Source: Oasisia sp. SBJ-2009 (taxonomy: Eukaryota; Annelida; Polychaeta; Sabellida; Siboglinidae). Taken from it: DNA of 64,000 bases. A program made the position numbers and the translations under genes. Within the stretch, counting starts at the first letter, position 1. Every line of letters begins with the position of its first letter. The notes under the pieces were generated by a model. The model was not told the DNA's origin. It ran no database searches and saw only the letters and a list, made by a program, of their open reading frames with translations. Below, one piece after another: positions 26,701 to 42,000 of this stretch. The stretch covers positions 34,121,042 through 34,185,041 of the forward strand of contig OZ024857.1 in the NCBI GenBank assembly GCA_964017155.1, in the 5' to 3' direction.

Positions 26701-29700
26701 CCCAACCTCCCTACTTCGCCCAACCTCCCCACTCCACCCAACCTCCGCACTCCACCCAAAGTTCGCACTCAACCCAACCTCCACACTTCACCCAACCTCC
26801 CAACTCCACCCAACCTCCCCACTTCACCAAATCTCCGCATTCCAACCAACCAATCTCCCCACTCCACCCAACCTCCTCACTCCACCCAACCTCCCCAGAG
26901 CACCCAACCTCCCCAGAGCACCCAACCTCCCCACTCCACCGAACCTCCCCACTCCACACAACCTCCCCTCTCCACCCAACCTCCCCACTTAACCCAACCT
27001 CCCCACTCCACGCAACCTCCCCACCCCGCCCAAACTCCCCTCTCCACCCAACCTCCCCACTTCACCCAACCTCCCCACTTCACCCAACCTCCGCACTCCA
27101 CACAACTTCCCCACTTCACACAACCTCCCCACTCAACCCAACCTCCCCACTCCACCCAACCTCCCCAAATCACCCAACGTCCCCACTCCACTCAAATTCC
27201 CCATTCCACCCATCCTCCTCACTCCACCCAACATCCCCACTCCACCCAACCTCCCCACTCCACCCAACCTCCCCACATCACCCAACCTCCCCACTTCACC
27301 AAACCTCCGCATTCCAACCAACCTCCGCACGCCACCCAACCTCCGCACTCGAACCAACTTCCGCACTCCACCAAACCTCCGCACTCCACCCAACTTCCGC
27401 ACTCCACCCAACTTCCGCACTCCACCCAACCTCCGCACTCCACCCAAAGTTCGCACTCAACCCAACCTCCACACTTCACCCAACCTCCCAACTCCACCCA
27501 ACCTCCCCACTTCACCAAACCTCCGCACTCGAACCAACTTCCGCACTCCACCCAACTTTCGCACTCCACCCAACTTCCGCACTCCACCCAACTTCCGCAC
27601 TCCACCCAACTTCCGCCCTCCATCCAACCTCCGCACTCCACCCAACCTCCGCACTCCACACAACTTCCGCACTCCACCCAACCTCCCCACTCCACCCAAC
27701 TTCCCCACTTCACCCAACCTCCCCACTCCACCCAACCTCCTCACTCCACCCAACCTCCCCACTTCACCCAACATCCCCAGAGCACCCAACCTCCCCACAC
27801 CACGCAACCTCCCCACTCCACCCAACCTCCCCACCCCGGCCAAACTCCCCTCTCCATCCAACCTCCCCACTTCACCCAACCTCCCCACATCACCGAAACT
27901 CCCCACTCTCCCCACTTCACCCAACCTCCCCACTCCACCCAACCTCCCCACTTCACCCAACCTTCGCACTTCATCCAACCTCCGCACTCCACCCAACCTC
28001 CGCACTCCACCCAACTTCCGCACTCCACCCAACTTCCGCACTCCACCCAACCTCCGCACTCCACACAACTTCCCCACTTCATACAACCTCCCCACTCAAC
28101 CCAACCTCCCCACTTCACCCAACATCCCCACTTCACCCAACCTCCCCACATCACCCAACCTCCCCACTCCACCCAACCTCCCCAAATCACCCAACCTCCC
28201 CACTCCACTCAATCTCCCCACTCCACCCAACCTCCTCACTCCACCCAACCTCCCCACTTCACCCAACCTCCCCAGAGCACCCAACCTCCCCACGCCACCG
28301 AACCTCCCCACTCCACCCAACCTCCCCTCTCCACCCAACCTCCCCACTTAACCCAACCTCCCCACTCCACGCAACCTCCCCACCCCGCCCAAACTCCCCT
28401 CTCCACCCAACCTCCCCACTTCACCCAACCTCCCCACTTCACCCAACCTCCCCACTCCACCCAACCTCCTCACTCCACCCAACCTCCCCACTTCACCCAA
28501 CATCCCCACTCCACCCAACCTCCCCACCCCGCCCAAACTCCCCTCTCCACCCAACCTCCCCACTTCACCCAACCTCCCCACATCACCGAAACTCCCCACT
28601 CTCCCCACTTCACCCAACCTCCCCACTCCACCCAACCTCCCCACTTCACCCAACATCCCCACTTCACCCAACCTCCCCACATCACCCAACCTCCCCACCC
28701 CGCCCAAACTCCCCTCTCCACCCAACCTCCCCACTTCACCCAACCTCCCCACATCACCGAAACTCCCCACTCTCCCCACTTCACCCAACCTCCCCACTCC
28801 TCCCAACCTCCCCTCTCCACCCAACCTCCCCACTTAACCCAACTTCCCCACTCCACGCAACCTCCCCGCCCCGCCCAAACTCCCCTCTCCACCCAACCTC
28901 CCCACTTCACCCAACCTCCCCACTTCACCCAACCTCCGCACTCCACACAACTTCCCCACTTCACACAACCTCCCCACTCAACCCAACCTCCCCACTTCAC
29001 CCAACCTCCCCATTTCACCCAACCTCCCCACATCACCCAACCTCCCCACTACACCCAACCTCCCCAAATCACCCAACGTCCCCACTCCACTCAAATTCCC
29101 CATTCCACCCATCCTCCTCACTCCACCCAACCTCCCCACTCCACCCAACCTCCCCACTCCACCCAACCTCCCAACTCCACCCAACCTCCCCACTTCACCA
29201 AACCTCCGCATTCCAACCAACCTCCGCACGCCACCCAACCTCCGCACTCGAACCAACTTCCGCACTCCACCCAATCTCCGCACTCCACCCAACTTCCGCA
29301 CTCCATCCAACTTCCGCACTCCACCCAACTTCCGCACTCCAATCCAACCTCCGCACTCCACCCAACCTCCGTACTCCACCCAACCTCCGCCCTCCACCAA
29401 ACCTCCCCACTCCACCCAACTTCCCCACTTCACCCAACCTCCCCACTCCACCCAACCTCCTCACTCCACCCAACCTCCCCACTCCACCCAACATCCCCAG
29501 AGCACCCAACCTCCTCACTCCACGCAACCTCCCCACTTCACCCAACCTCCCCACTTCACCCAACCTCCCCACTCCACCCAACCTCCCCACTCCACCCAAC
29601 CTCCCCACCCCGCCCAAACCCCCCTCTCCACCCAACCTCCCCACTACACCCAACCTCCCCACTTCACCCAACCTCCTCACTCCACCCAATCTCCCCACTT

Positions 29701-32700
29701 CACCCAACCTCCCCACTTCACCCAACCTCCGCACTCCACCCAACTTACGCACTCCACCCAACCTCCCCGCTTCACCCAACCTCCCCACTCCACCCAACTT
29801 CGCCACTTCACCCAAACTCCCCACTCCACCCAACCTCCTCACTCCACCCAACCTCCCCACTTCACCCAACACCCCAGAGCACCCAACCTCCCCACTCCAC
29901 GCAACCTCCCCACTCCACCCAACCTCCCCACTCCACCCAACCTCCGCCCTCCACCCAACCTCCCCACTCCACCCAACCTCCCCACTCCACTCAAATTCCC
30001 CATTCCACCCATCCTCCTCACTCCACCCAACCTCCCCACTCCACCCAACCTCCCCACTCCACCCAACCTCCCCACATCACCCAACCTCCCTACTTCGCCC
30101 AACCTCCCCACTCCACCCAACCTCCGCACTCCACCCAAAGTTCGCACTCAACCCAACCTCCACACTTCACCCAACCTCCCAACTCCACCCAACCTCCCCA
30201 CTTCACCAAACCTCCGCATTCCAACCAACCTCCGCACGCCACCCAACCTCCGCACTCGAACCAACTTCCGCACTCCACCCAACCTCCGCACTCCACCCAA
30301 CTTCCGCACTCCACCCAACTTCCGCACTCCACCCAACTTCCGCACTCCATCCAACCTCCGCAATCCACCCAACCTCCGCACTCCACACAACTTCCGCACT
30401 CCACCCAACCTCCCCACTCCACCCAACCTCCCCACTTCACCAAACCTCCGCATTCTAACCAACCTCCGCACGCCACTCAACCTCCGCACTCGAACCAACT
30501 TCCGCACTCCACCCAACCTCCGCACTCCACCCAACTTCGGCACTCCACCCAACTTCCGCACTCCACCCAACTTCCGCACTCCATCCAACCTCCGCACTCC
30601 ACCCATCCTCCGCACTCAACACAACTTCCGCACTCCACCCAACCTCCCCACTCCACCCAACCTCCCCACTTCACCGAACCTCCCCTCACCACCCAACCTC
30701 CGCACTCCACGCAACCTCCCCACTTCATACAACCTCCTCACTCAACCCAACCTCCCCACTTCACCCAACACCCCCACTTCACCCAACCTCCCCACATCAC
30801 CCAACCTCCCCACACCACCCAACCTCCCCAAATCACCCAACCTCCCCACTCCACTCAATCTCCCCACTCCACCCAACCTCCTCACTCAACCCAACCTCCC
30901 CACTTCACCCAACCTCCCCAGAGCACCCAACCTCCCCACTCCACCGAACCTCCCCACTCCACCCAACCTCCTCACTCCACCCAACCTCCCCACTTCAGCC
31001 AACCTCCCCAGAGCACCCAACCTCCCCACTCCACCCAACCTCCTCACTCCACCCAACCTCCCCACTCCACCCAACATCCCCAGAGCACCCAACCTCCCCA
31101 CTCCACGCAACCTCCCCACCTCACCCAACCTCCCCACTCCACCCAACCTCCCCACCCCACCCAAACTCCCCTCTCCACCCAACCTCCCCACTACACCCAA
31201 CCTCCCCACTTCACACAACCTCCTCACTCCACCCAATCTCCCCACTTCACCCAACCTCCCTACTTCACCCAACCTCCGCACTCCACCCAACTTACGCACT
31301 CCACCCAACCTCCCCGCTTCACCCAACCTCCCCACTCCACACAACTTCCCCACTTCACACAACCTCCCCACTCAACCCAACCTCCCCACTTCACCCAACC
31401 TCCCCATTTCACCCAACCTCCCCACATCACCCAACCTCCCCACTCCACCCAACCTCCCCAAATCACCCAACGTCCCCATTCCACTCAAATTCCCCTTTCC
31501 ACCCATCCTCCTCACTCCACCCAACCTCCCCACTCCACCCAACCTCCCCACTCCACCCAACCTCCCCACATCACCCAACCTCCCTACTTCGCCCAACCTC
31601 CCCACTCCACCCAACCTCCGCACTCCACCCAAAGTTCGCACTCAACCCAACCTCCACACTTCACCCAACCTCCCAACTCCACCCAACCTCCCCACTTCAC
31701 CAAACCTCCGCATTCCAACCAACCAATCTCCCCACTCCACCCAACCTCCTCACTCCACCCAACCTCCCCACTTCACCCAACCTCCCCAGAGCACCCAACC
31801 TCCCCACTCCACCGAACCTCCCCACTCCACACAACCTCCCCTCTCCACCCAACCTCCCCACTTAACCCAACCTCCCCACTCCACGCAACCTCCCCACCCC
31901 GCCCAAACTCCCCTCTCCACCCAACCTCCCCACTTCACCCAACCTCCCCACTTCACCCAACCTCCGCACTCCACACAACTTCCCCACTTCACACAACCTC
32001 CCCACTCAACCCAACCTCCCCACTCCACCCAACCTCCCCAAATCACCCAACGTCCCCACTCCACTCAAATTCCCCATTCCACCCATCCTCGTCACTCCAC
32101 CCAACCTCCCCACTCCACCCAACCTCCCCACTCCACCCAACCTCCCCACATCACCCAACCTCCCTACTTCGCCCAACCTCCCCACTCCACCCAACCTCCG
32201 CACTCCACCCAAAGTTCGCACTCAACCCAACCTCCACACTTCACCCAACCTCCCAACTCCACCCAACCTCCCCACTTCACCAAACCTCCGCACTCGAACC
32301 AACTTCCGCACTCCACCCAACCTTCGCACTCCACCCAACTTCCGCACTCCACCCAACTTCCGCACTCCACCCAACTTCCGCACTCCATCCAACCTCCGCA
32401 CTCCACCCAACCTCCGCACTCCACACAACTTCCGCACTCCACCCAACCTCCCCACTCCACCCAACTTCCCCACTTCACCCAACCTCCCCACTCCACCCAA
32501 CCTCCTCACTCCACCCAACCTCCCCACTTCACCCAACATCCCCAGAGCACCCAACCTCCCCACACCACGCAACCTCCCCACTCCACCCAACCTCCCCACC
32601 CCGGCCAAACTCCCCTCTCCATCCAACCTCCCCACTTCACCCAACCTCCCCACATCACCGAAACTCCCCACTCTCCCCACTTCACCCAACCTCCCCACTC

Positions 32701-33011
32701 CACCCAACCTCCCCACTTCACCCAACCTTCGCACTTCATCCAACCTCCGCACTCCACCCAACCTCCGCACTCCACCCAACTTCCGCACTCCACACAACTT
32801 CCCCACTCCACCCAACCTCCCCACATCACCCAACCTCCCTACTTCGCCCAACCTCCCCACTCCACCCAACCTCCGCACTCCACCCAAAGTTCGCACTCAA
32901 CCCAACCTCCACACTTCACCCAACCTCCCAACTCCACCCAACCTCCCCACTTCACCAAACCTCCGCATTCCAACCAACCAATCTCCCCACTCCACCCAAC
33001 CTCCTCACTCC
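17704..33011. repeat. Higher-order repeat copy 2, 15,308-bp long form
   Basis: This segment matches copy 3 at a constant +15,308 offset over its whole length. Comparing landmarks and the translations of both open minus-strand frames, I found one difference: C at 26484 against T at 41792. It contains the tandem 1,339-bp duplication (19835-22512) that copy 1 lacks. It shares with copy 3 the substitution giving TCTAACC at 24141 (TCCAACC in copy 1 at 8833). Eight AACCAATCT junctions lie at 18050, 19521, 24148, 25593, 26848, 31721, 32976 and, just into copy 3, 33358. Confidence 0.95.
19835..22512. repeat. Tandem 1,339-bp duplication inside HOR copy 2
   Basis: Two direct copies, 19835-21173 and 21174-22512, look identical across both open minus-strand frames. 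The new junction at 21174 places CCCCAAATCACCC where copy 1 has CCTCACTCCACAC at 7205. The breakpoint lies within CACTCCACCCAACC-type sequence shared by both ends, as expected from unequal exchange or slippage between monomers. A copy in the same phase exists in HOR copy 3. Confidence 0.93.
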
Positions 33012-36000
33012 ACCCAACCTCCCCACTTCACCCAACCTCCCCATTTCACCCAACCTCCCCACATCACCCAACCTCCCCACTCCACCCAACCTCCCCAAAT
33101 CACCCAACGTCCCCATTCCACTGAAATTCCCCTTTCCACCCATCCTCCTCACTCCACCCAACCTCCCCACTCCACCCAACCTCCCCACTCCACCCAACCT
33201 CCCCACATCACCCAACCTCCCTATTTCGCCCAACCTCCCCACTCCACCCAACCTCCGCACTCCACCCAAAGTTCGCACTCAACCCAACCTCCACACTTCA
33301 CCCAACCTCCCAACTCCACCCAACCTCCCCACTTCACCAAACCTCCGCATTCCAACCAACCAATCTCCCCACTCCACCCAACCTCCTCACTCCACCCAAC
33401 CTCCCCACTTCACCCAACCTCCCCAGAGCACCCAACCTCCCCACTCCACCGAACCTCCCCACTCCACACAACCTCCCCTCTCCACACGACCTCCCCACTT
33501 AACCCAACCTCCCCACTCCACGCAACCTCCCCACCCCGCCCAAACTCCCCTCTCCACCCAACCTCCCCACTTCACCCAACCTCCCCACTTCACCCAACCT
33601 CCGCACTCCACACAACTTCCCCACTTCACACAACCTCCCCACTCAACCCAACCTCCCCACTCCACCCAACCTCCCCAAATCACCCAACGTCCCCACTCCA
33701 CTCAAATTACCCATTCCACCCATCCTCCTCACTCCACCCAACCTCCCCACTCCACCCAACCTCCCCACTCCACCCAACCTCCCCACATCACCCAACCTCC
33801 CTACTTCGCCCAACCTCCCCACTCCACCCAACCTCCGCACTCCACCCAAAGTTCGCACTCAACCCAACCTCCACACTTCACCCAACCTCCCAACTCCACC
33901 CAACCTCCCCACTTCACCAAACCTCCGCACTCGAACCAACTTCCGCACTCCACCCAACCTTCGCACTCCACCCAACTTCCGCACTCCACCCAACTTCCGC
34001 ACTCCACCCAACTTCCGCACTCCATCCAACCTCCACACTCCACCCAACCTCCCCACTCCACCGAACCTCCCCACTCCACCCAACCTCCCCTCTCCACCCA
34101 ACCTCCCCACTTAACCCAATCTCCCCACTCCACGCAACCTCCCCACCCCGCCCAAACTCCCCTCTCCACCCAACCTCCCCACTTCACCCAACCTCCCCAC
34201 TTCACCCAACCTCCGCACTCCACACAACTTCCGCACTCCACCCAACCTCCCCACTCCACCCAACTTCCCCACTTCACCCAACCTCCCCACTCCACCCAAC
34301 CTCCTCACTCCACCCAACCTCCCCACTTCACCCAACATCCCCACTCCACCCAACCTCCCCACCCCGCCCAAACTCCCCTCTCCACCCAACCTCCCCACTT
34401 CACCCAACCTCCCCACATCACTGAAACTCCCCACTCTCCCCACTTCACCCAACCTCCCCACTCCACCCAACCTCCCCACTTCACCCAACCTTCGCACTTC
34501 ATCCAACCTCCGCACTCCACCCAACCTCCGCACTACACCCAACTTCCGCACTCCACCCAACTTCCGCACTCCACCCAACCTCCGGACTCCACACAACTTC
34601 CCCTCTTCATACAACCTCCCCACTCAACCCAACCTCCCCACATCACCCAACCTCCCCACTCCACCCAACCTCCCCACATCACCCAACCTCCCTACTTCGC
34701 CCAACCTCCCCACTCCACCCAACCTCCGCACTCCACCCAAAGTTCGCACTCAACCCAACCTCCACACTTCACCCAACCTCCCAACTCCACCCAACCTCCC
34801 CACTTCACCAAACCTCCGCATTCCAACCAACCAATCTCCCCACTCCACCCAACCTCCTCACTCCACCCAACCTCCCCACTTCACCCAACCTCCCCAGAGC
34901 ACGCAACCTCCCCACTCCACCGAACCTCCCCACTCCACACAACCTCCCCTCTCCACACAACCTCCCCACTTAACCCAACCTCCCCACTCCACGCAACCTC
35001 CCCACCCCGCCCAAACTCCCCTCTCCACCCAACCTCCCCACTTCACCCAACCTCCCCACTTTACCCAACCTCCGCACTCCACACAACTTCCCCACTTCAC
35101 ACAACCTCCCCACTCAACCCAACCTCCCCACTCCACCCAACCTCCCCAAATCACCCAACGTCCCCACTCCACTCAAATTCCCCATTCCACCCATCCTCCT
35201 CACTCCACCCAACCTCCCCACTCCACCCAACCTCCCCACATCACCCAACCTCCCTACTTCGCCCAACCTCCCCACTCCACCCAACCTCCGCACTCCACCC
35301 AAAGTTCGCACTCAACCCAACCTCCACACTTCACCCAACCTCCCAACTCCACCCAACCTCCCCACTTCACCAAACTTCCGCACTCGAACCAACTTCCGCA
35401 CTCCACCCAACCTTCGCACTCCACCCAACTTCCGCACTCCACCCAACTTCCGCACTCCACCCAACTTCCGCACTCCATCCAACCTCCACACTCCACCCAA
35501 CCTCCGCACTCCACACAACTTCCGCACTCCACCCAACCTCCCCACTCCACGCAACTTCCCCACTTCACCCAACCTCCCCACTCCACCCAACCTCCTCACT
35601 CCACCCAACCTCCCCACTTCACCCAACATCCCCAGAGCACCCAACCTCCCCACACCACGCAACCTTACCACTCCACCCAACCTCCCCACCCCGGCCAAAC
35701 TCCCCTCTCCATCCAACCTCCCCACTTCACCCAACCTCCCCACATCACCGAGACTCCCCACTCTCCCCACTTCACCCAACCTCCCCACCACCCAACCTCC
35801 CCACTTCACCCAACCTTCGCACTTCATCCAACCTCCGCACTCCACCCAACCTCCGCACTCCACCCAACTTCCGCACTCCACCCAACTTCCGCACTCCACC
35901 CAACCTCCGCACTCCACACAACTTCCCCACTTCATACAACCTCCGCACTCAACCTAACCTCCCCACTTCACCCAACATCCCCACTTCACCCAACCTCCCC

Positions 36001-39000
36001 ACATCACCCAACCTCCCCACTCCACCCAACCTCCCCAAATCACCCAACCTCCCCACTCCACTCAATCTCCCCACTCCACCCAACCTCCTCACTCCACCCA
36101 ACCTCCCCACTTCACCCAACCTCCCCAGAGCACCCAACCTCCCCACTCCACCGAACCTCCCCACTCCACCCAACCTCCCCTCTCCACCCAACCTCCCCAC
36201 TTAACCCAACCTCCCCACTCCACGCAACCTCCCCACCCCGCCCAAACTCCCCTCTCCACCCAACCTCCCCACTTCACCCAACCTCCCCACTTCACCCAAC
36301 CTCCCCACCCCGCCCAAACTCCCCTCTCCACCCAACCTCCCCACTTCACCCAACCTCCGCAGTTCACACAACCTCCCCACTTCACCCAACCTCCTCACTC
36401 CACCCAACCTCCCTACTTCACCCAACCTCCCCACTCCACCCAACCTCCCAACTCCACCCAACCTCCCCACTCCACCCAACCTCCCCAAATCACCCAACGT
36501 CCCCACTCCACTCAAATTCCCCATTCCACCCATCCTCCTCACTCCACCCAACCTCCCCACTCCACCCAACCTCCCCACATCACCCAACCTCCCTACTTCG
36601 CCCAACCTCCCCACTCCACCCAACCTCCGCACTCCACCCAAAGTTCGCACTCAACCCAACCTCCACACTTCACCCAACCTCCCAACTCCACCCAACCTCC
36701 CCACTTCACCAAACTTCCGCACTCGAACCAACTTCCGCACTCCACCCAACCTTCGCACTCCACCCAACTTCCGCACTCCACCCAACTTCCGCACTCCACC
36801 CAACTTCCGCACTCCATCCAACCTCCACACTCCACCCAACCTCCGCACTCCACACAACTTCCGCACTCCACCCAACCTCCCCACTCCACGCAACTTCCCC
36901 ACTTCACCCAACCTCCCCACTCCACCCAACCTCCTCACTCCACCCAACCTCCCCACTTCACCCAACATCCCCAGAGCACCCAACCTCCCCACACCACGCA
37001 ACCTTACCACTCCACCCAACCTCCCCACCCCGGCCAAACTCCCCTCTCCATCCAACCTCCCCACTTCACCCAACCTCCCCACATCACCGAGACTCCCCAC
37101 TCTCCCCACTTCACCCAACCTCCCCACCACCCAACCTCCCCACTTCACCCAACCTTCGCACTTCATCCAACCTCCGCACTCCACCCAACCTCCGCACTCC
37201 ACCCAACTTCCGCACTCCACCCAACTTCCGCACTCCACCCAACCTCCGCACTCCACACAACTTCCCCACTTCATACAACCTCCGCACTCAACCTAACCTC
37301 CCCACTTCACCCAACATCCCCACTTCACCCAACCTCCCCACATCACCCAACCTCCCCACTCCACCCAACCTCCCCAAATCACCCAACCTCCCCACTCCAC
37401 TCAATCTCCCCACTCCACCCAACCTCCTCACTCCACCCAACCTCCCCACTTCACCCAACCTCCCCAGAGCACCCAACCTCCCCACTCCACCGAACCTCCC
37501 CACTCCACCCAACCTCCCCTCTCCACCCAACCTCCCCACTTAACCCAACCTCCCCACTCCACGCAACCTCCCCACCCCGCCCAAACTCCCCTCTCCACCC
37601 AACCTCCCCACTTCACCCAACCTCCCCACTTCACCCAACCTCCCCACCCCGCCCAAACTCCCCTCTCCACCCAACCTCCCCACTTCACCCAACCTCCGCA
37701 GTTCACACAACCTCCCCACTTCACCCAACCTCCTCACTCCACCCAACCTCCCTACTTCACCCAACCTCCCCACTCCACCCAACCTCCCAACTCCACCCAA
37801 CCTCCCCACTCCACCCAACCTCCTCACTCCACACAACTTCCCCACTTCATACAACCTCCCCACTCCACCCAACCTCCTCACTCCACACAACTTCCCCACT
37901 TCATACAACCTCCGCACTCAACCTAACCTCCCCACTTCACCCAACATCCCCACTTCACCCAACATCCCCACTCCACCCAACCTCCCCACCCCGCCCAAAC
38001 TCCCCTCTCCACCCAACCTCCCCACTTCACCCAACCTCCCCACATCACCCAACCTCCCCACTCCACCCAACCTCCCCAAATCACCCAACCTCCCCACTCC
38101 ACTCAATCTCCCCACTCCACCGAACCTCCCCACTCCTCCCAACCTCCCCTCTCCACCCAACCTCCCCACTTAACCCAACTTCCCCACTCCACGCAACCTC
38201 CCCACCCCGCCCAAACTCCCCTCTCCACCCAACCTCCCCACTTCACCCAACCTCCCCACTTCACCCAACCTCCGCACTCCACACAACTTCCCCACTTCAC
38301 ACAACCTCCCCACTCAACCCAACCTCCCCACTTCACCCAACCTCCCCATTTCACCCAACCTCCCCACATCACCCAACCTCCCCACTACACCCAACCTCCC
38401 CAAATCACCCAACGTCCCCACTCCACTCAAATTCCCCATTCCACCCATCCTCCTCACTCCACCCAACCTCCCCACTCCACCCAACCTCCCAACTCCACCC
38501 AACCTCCCCACTTCACCAAACCTCCGCATTCCAACCAACCTCCGCACGCCACCCAACCTCCGCACTCGAACCAACTTCCGCACTTCACCCAACCTCCGCA
38601 CTCCACCCATCTTCCGCACTCCACCCAACTTCCGCACTCAACCCAACTTCCGCACTCCAATCCAACCTCCGCACTCCACCCAACCTCCGTCCTCCACCCA
38701 ACCTCCGCCCTCCACTAAACCTCCCCACTCCACCCAACTTCCCCACTTCACCCAACCTCCCCACTCCACCCAACCTCCTCACTCCACCCAACCTCCCCAC
38801 TCCACCCAACATCCCCAGAGCACCCAACCTCCCCACTCCACGCAACCTCCCCACTTCACCCAACCTCCCCACTCCACCCAACCTCCCCACCCCACCCAAA
38901 CTCCCCTCTCCACCCAACCTCCCCACTACACCCAACCTCCCCACTTCACCCAACCTCCTCACTCCACCCAATCTCCCCACTTCACCCAACCTCCCTACTT

Positions 39001-42000
39001 CACCCAACCTCCGCACTCCACCCAACTTACGCACTCCACCCAACCTCCCCGCTTCACCCAACCTCCCCACTCCACACAACTTCCCCACTTCACACAACCT
39101 CCCCACTCAACCCAACCTCCCCACTTCACCCAACCTCCCCATTTCACCCAACCTCCCCACATCACCCAACCTCCCCACTCCACCCAACCTCCCCAAATCA
39201 CCCAACGTCCCCATTCCACTCAAATTCCCCATTCCACCCATCCTCCTCACTCCACCCAACCTCCCCACTCCACCCAACCTCCCCACTCCACCCAACCTCC
39301 CCACATCACCCAACCTCCCTACTTCGCCCAACCTCCCCACTCCACCCAACCTCCGCACTCCACCCAAAGTTCGCACTCAACCCAACCTCCACACTTCACC
39401 CAACCTCCCAACTCCACCCAACCTCCCCACTTCACCAAACCTCCGCATTCTAACCAACCAATCTCCCCACTCCACCCAACCTCCTCACTCCACCCAACCT
39501 CCCCACTTCACCCAACCTCCCCAGAGCACCCAACCTCCCCACTCCACCGAACCTCCCCACTCCTCCCAACCTCCCCTCTCCACCCAACCTCCCCACTTAA
39601 CCCAACTTCCCCACTCCACGCAACCTCCCCACCCCGCCCAAACTCCCCTCTCCACCCAACCTCCCCACTTCACCCAACCTCCCCACTTCACCCAACCTCC
39701 GCACTCCACACAACTTCCCCACTTCACACAACCTCCCCACTCAACCCAACCTCCCCACTTCACCCAACCTCCCCATTTCACCCAACCTCCCCACATCACC
39801 CAACCTCCCCACTACACCCAACCTCCCCAAATCACCCAACGTCCCCACTCCACTCAAATTCCCCATTCCACCCATCCTCCTCACTCCACCCAACCTCCCC
39901 ACTCCACCCAACCTCCCCACTCCACCCAACCTCCCAACTCCACCCAACCTCCCCACTTCACCAAACCTCCGCATTCCAACCAAACTCCGCACGCAACCCA
40001 ACCTCCGCACTCGAACCAACTTCCGCACTTCACCCAACCTCCGCACTCCACCCATCTTCCGCACTCCACCCAACTTCCGCACTCAACCCAACTTCCGCAC
40101 TCCAATCCAACCTCCGCACTCCACCCAACCTCCGTCCTCCACCCAACCTCCGCCCTCCACTAAACCTCCCCACTCCACCCAACTTCCCCACTTCACCCAA
40201 CCTCCCCACTCCACCCAACCTCCTCACTCCACCCAACCTCCCCACTCCACCCAACATCCCCAGAGCACCCAACCTCCCCACTCCACGCAACCTCCCCACT
40301 TCACCCAACCTCCCCACTCCACCCAACCTCCCCACCCCACCCAAACTCCCCTCTCCACCCAACCTCCCCACTACACCCAACCTCCCCACTTCACCCAACC
40401 TCCTCACTCCACCCAATCTCCCCACTTCACCCAACCTCCCTACTTCACCCAACCTCCGCACTCCACCCAACTTACGCACTCCACCCAACCTCCCCGCTTC
40501 ACCCAACCTCCCCACTCCACACAACTTCCCCACTTCACACAACCTCCCCACTCAACCCAACCTCCCCACTTCACCCAACCTCCCCATTTCACCCAACCTC
40601 CCCACATCACCCAACCTCCCCACTCCACCCAACCTCCCCAAATCACCCAACGTCCCCATTCCACTCAAATTCCCCATTCCACCCATCCTCCTCACTCCAC
40701 CCAACCTCCCCACTCCACCCAACCTCCCCACTCCACCCAACCTCCCCACATCACCCAACCTCCCTACTTCGCCCAACCTCCCCACTCCACCCAACCTCCG
40801 CACTCCACCCAAAGTTCGCACTCAACCCAACCTCCACACTTCACCCAACCTCCCAACTCCACCCAACCTCCCCACTTCACCAAACCTCCGCATTCCAACC
40901 AACCAATCTCCCCACTCCACCCAACCTCCTCACTCCACCCAACCTCCCCACTTCACCCAACCTCCCCAGAGCACCCAACCTCCCCACTCCACCGAACCTC
41001 CCCACTCCACACAACCTCCCCTCTCCACCCAACCTCCCCACTTAACCCAACCTCCCCACTCCACGCAACCTCCCCACCCCGCCCAAACTCCCCTCTCCAC
41101 CCAACCTCCCCACTTCACCCAACCTCCCCACTTCACCCAACCTCCGCACTCCACACAACTTCCCCACTTCACACAACCTCCCCACTCAACCCAACCTCCC
41201 CACTCCACCCAACCTCCCCAAATCACCCAACGTCCCCACTCCACTCAAATTCCCCATTCCACCCATCCTCCTCACTCCACCCAACCTCCCCACTCCACCC
41301 AACCTCCCCACTCCACCCAACCTCCCCACATCACCCAACCTCCCTACTTCGCCCAACCTCCCCACTCCACCCAACCTCCGCACTCCACCCAAAGTTCGCA
41401 CTCAACCCAACCTCCACACTTCACCCAACCTCCCAACTCCACCCAACCTCCACACTTCACCAAACCTCCGCACTCGAACCAACTTCCGCACTCCACCCAA
41501 ACTTCGCACTCCACCCAACTTCCGCACTCCACCCAACTTCCGCACTCCACCCAACTTCCGCACTCCATCCAACCTCCGCACTCCACCCAACCTCCGCACT
41601 CCACACAACTTCCGCACTCCACCCAACCTCCCCACTCCACCCAACTTCCCCACTTCACCCAACCTCCCCACTCCACCCAACCTCCTCACTCCACCCAACC
41701 TCCCCACTTCACCCAACATCCCCAGAGCACCCAACCTCCCCACACCACGCAATCTCCCCACTCCACCCAACCTCCCCACCCCGGCCAAACTTCCCTCTCC
41801 ATCCAACCTCCCCACTTCACCCAAACTCCCCACATCACCGAAACTCCCCACTCTCCCCACTTCACCCAACCTCCCCACTCCACCCAACCTCCCCACTTCA
41901 CCCAACCTTCGCACTTCATCCAACCTCCGCACTCCACCCAACCTCCGCACTCCACCCAACTTCCGCACTCCACCCAACTTCCCCACTCCACCCAACCTCC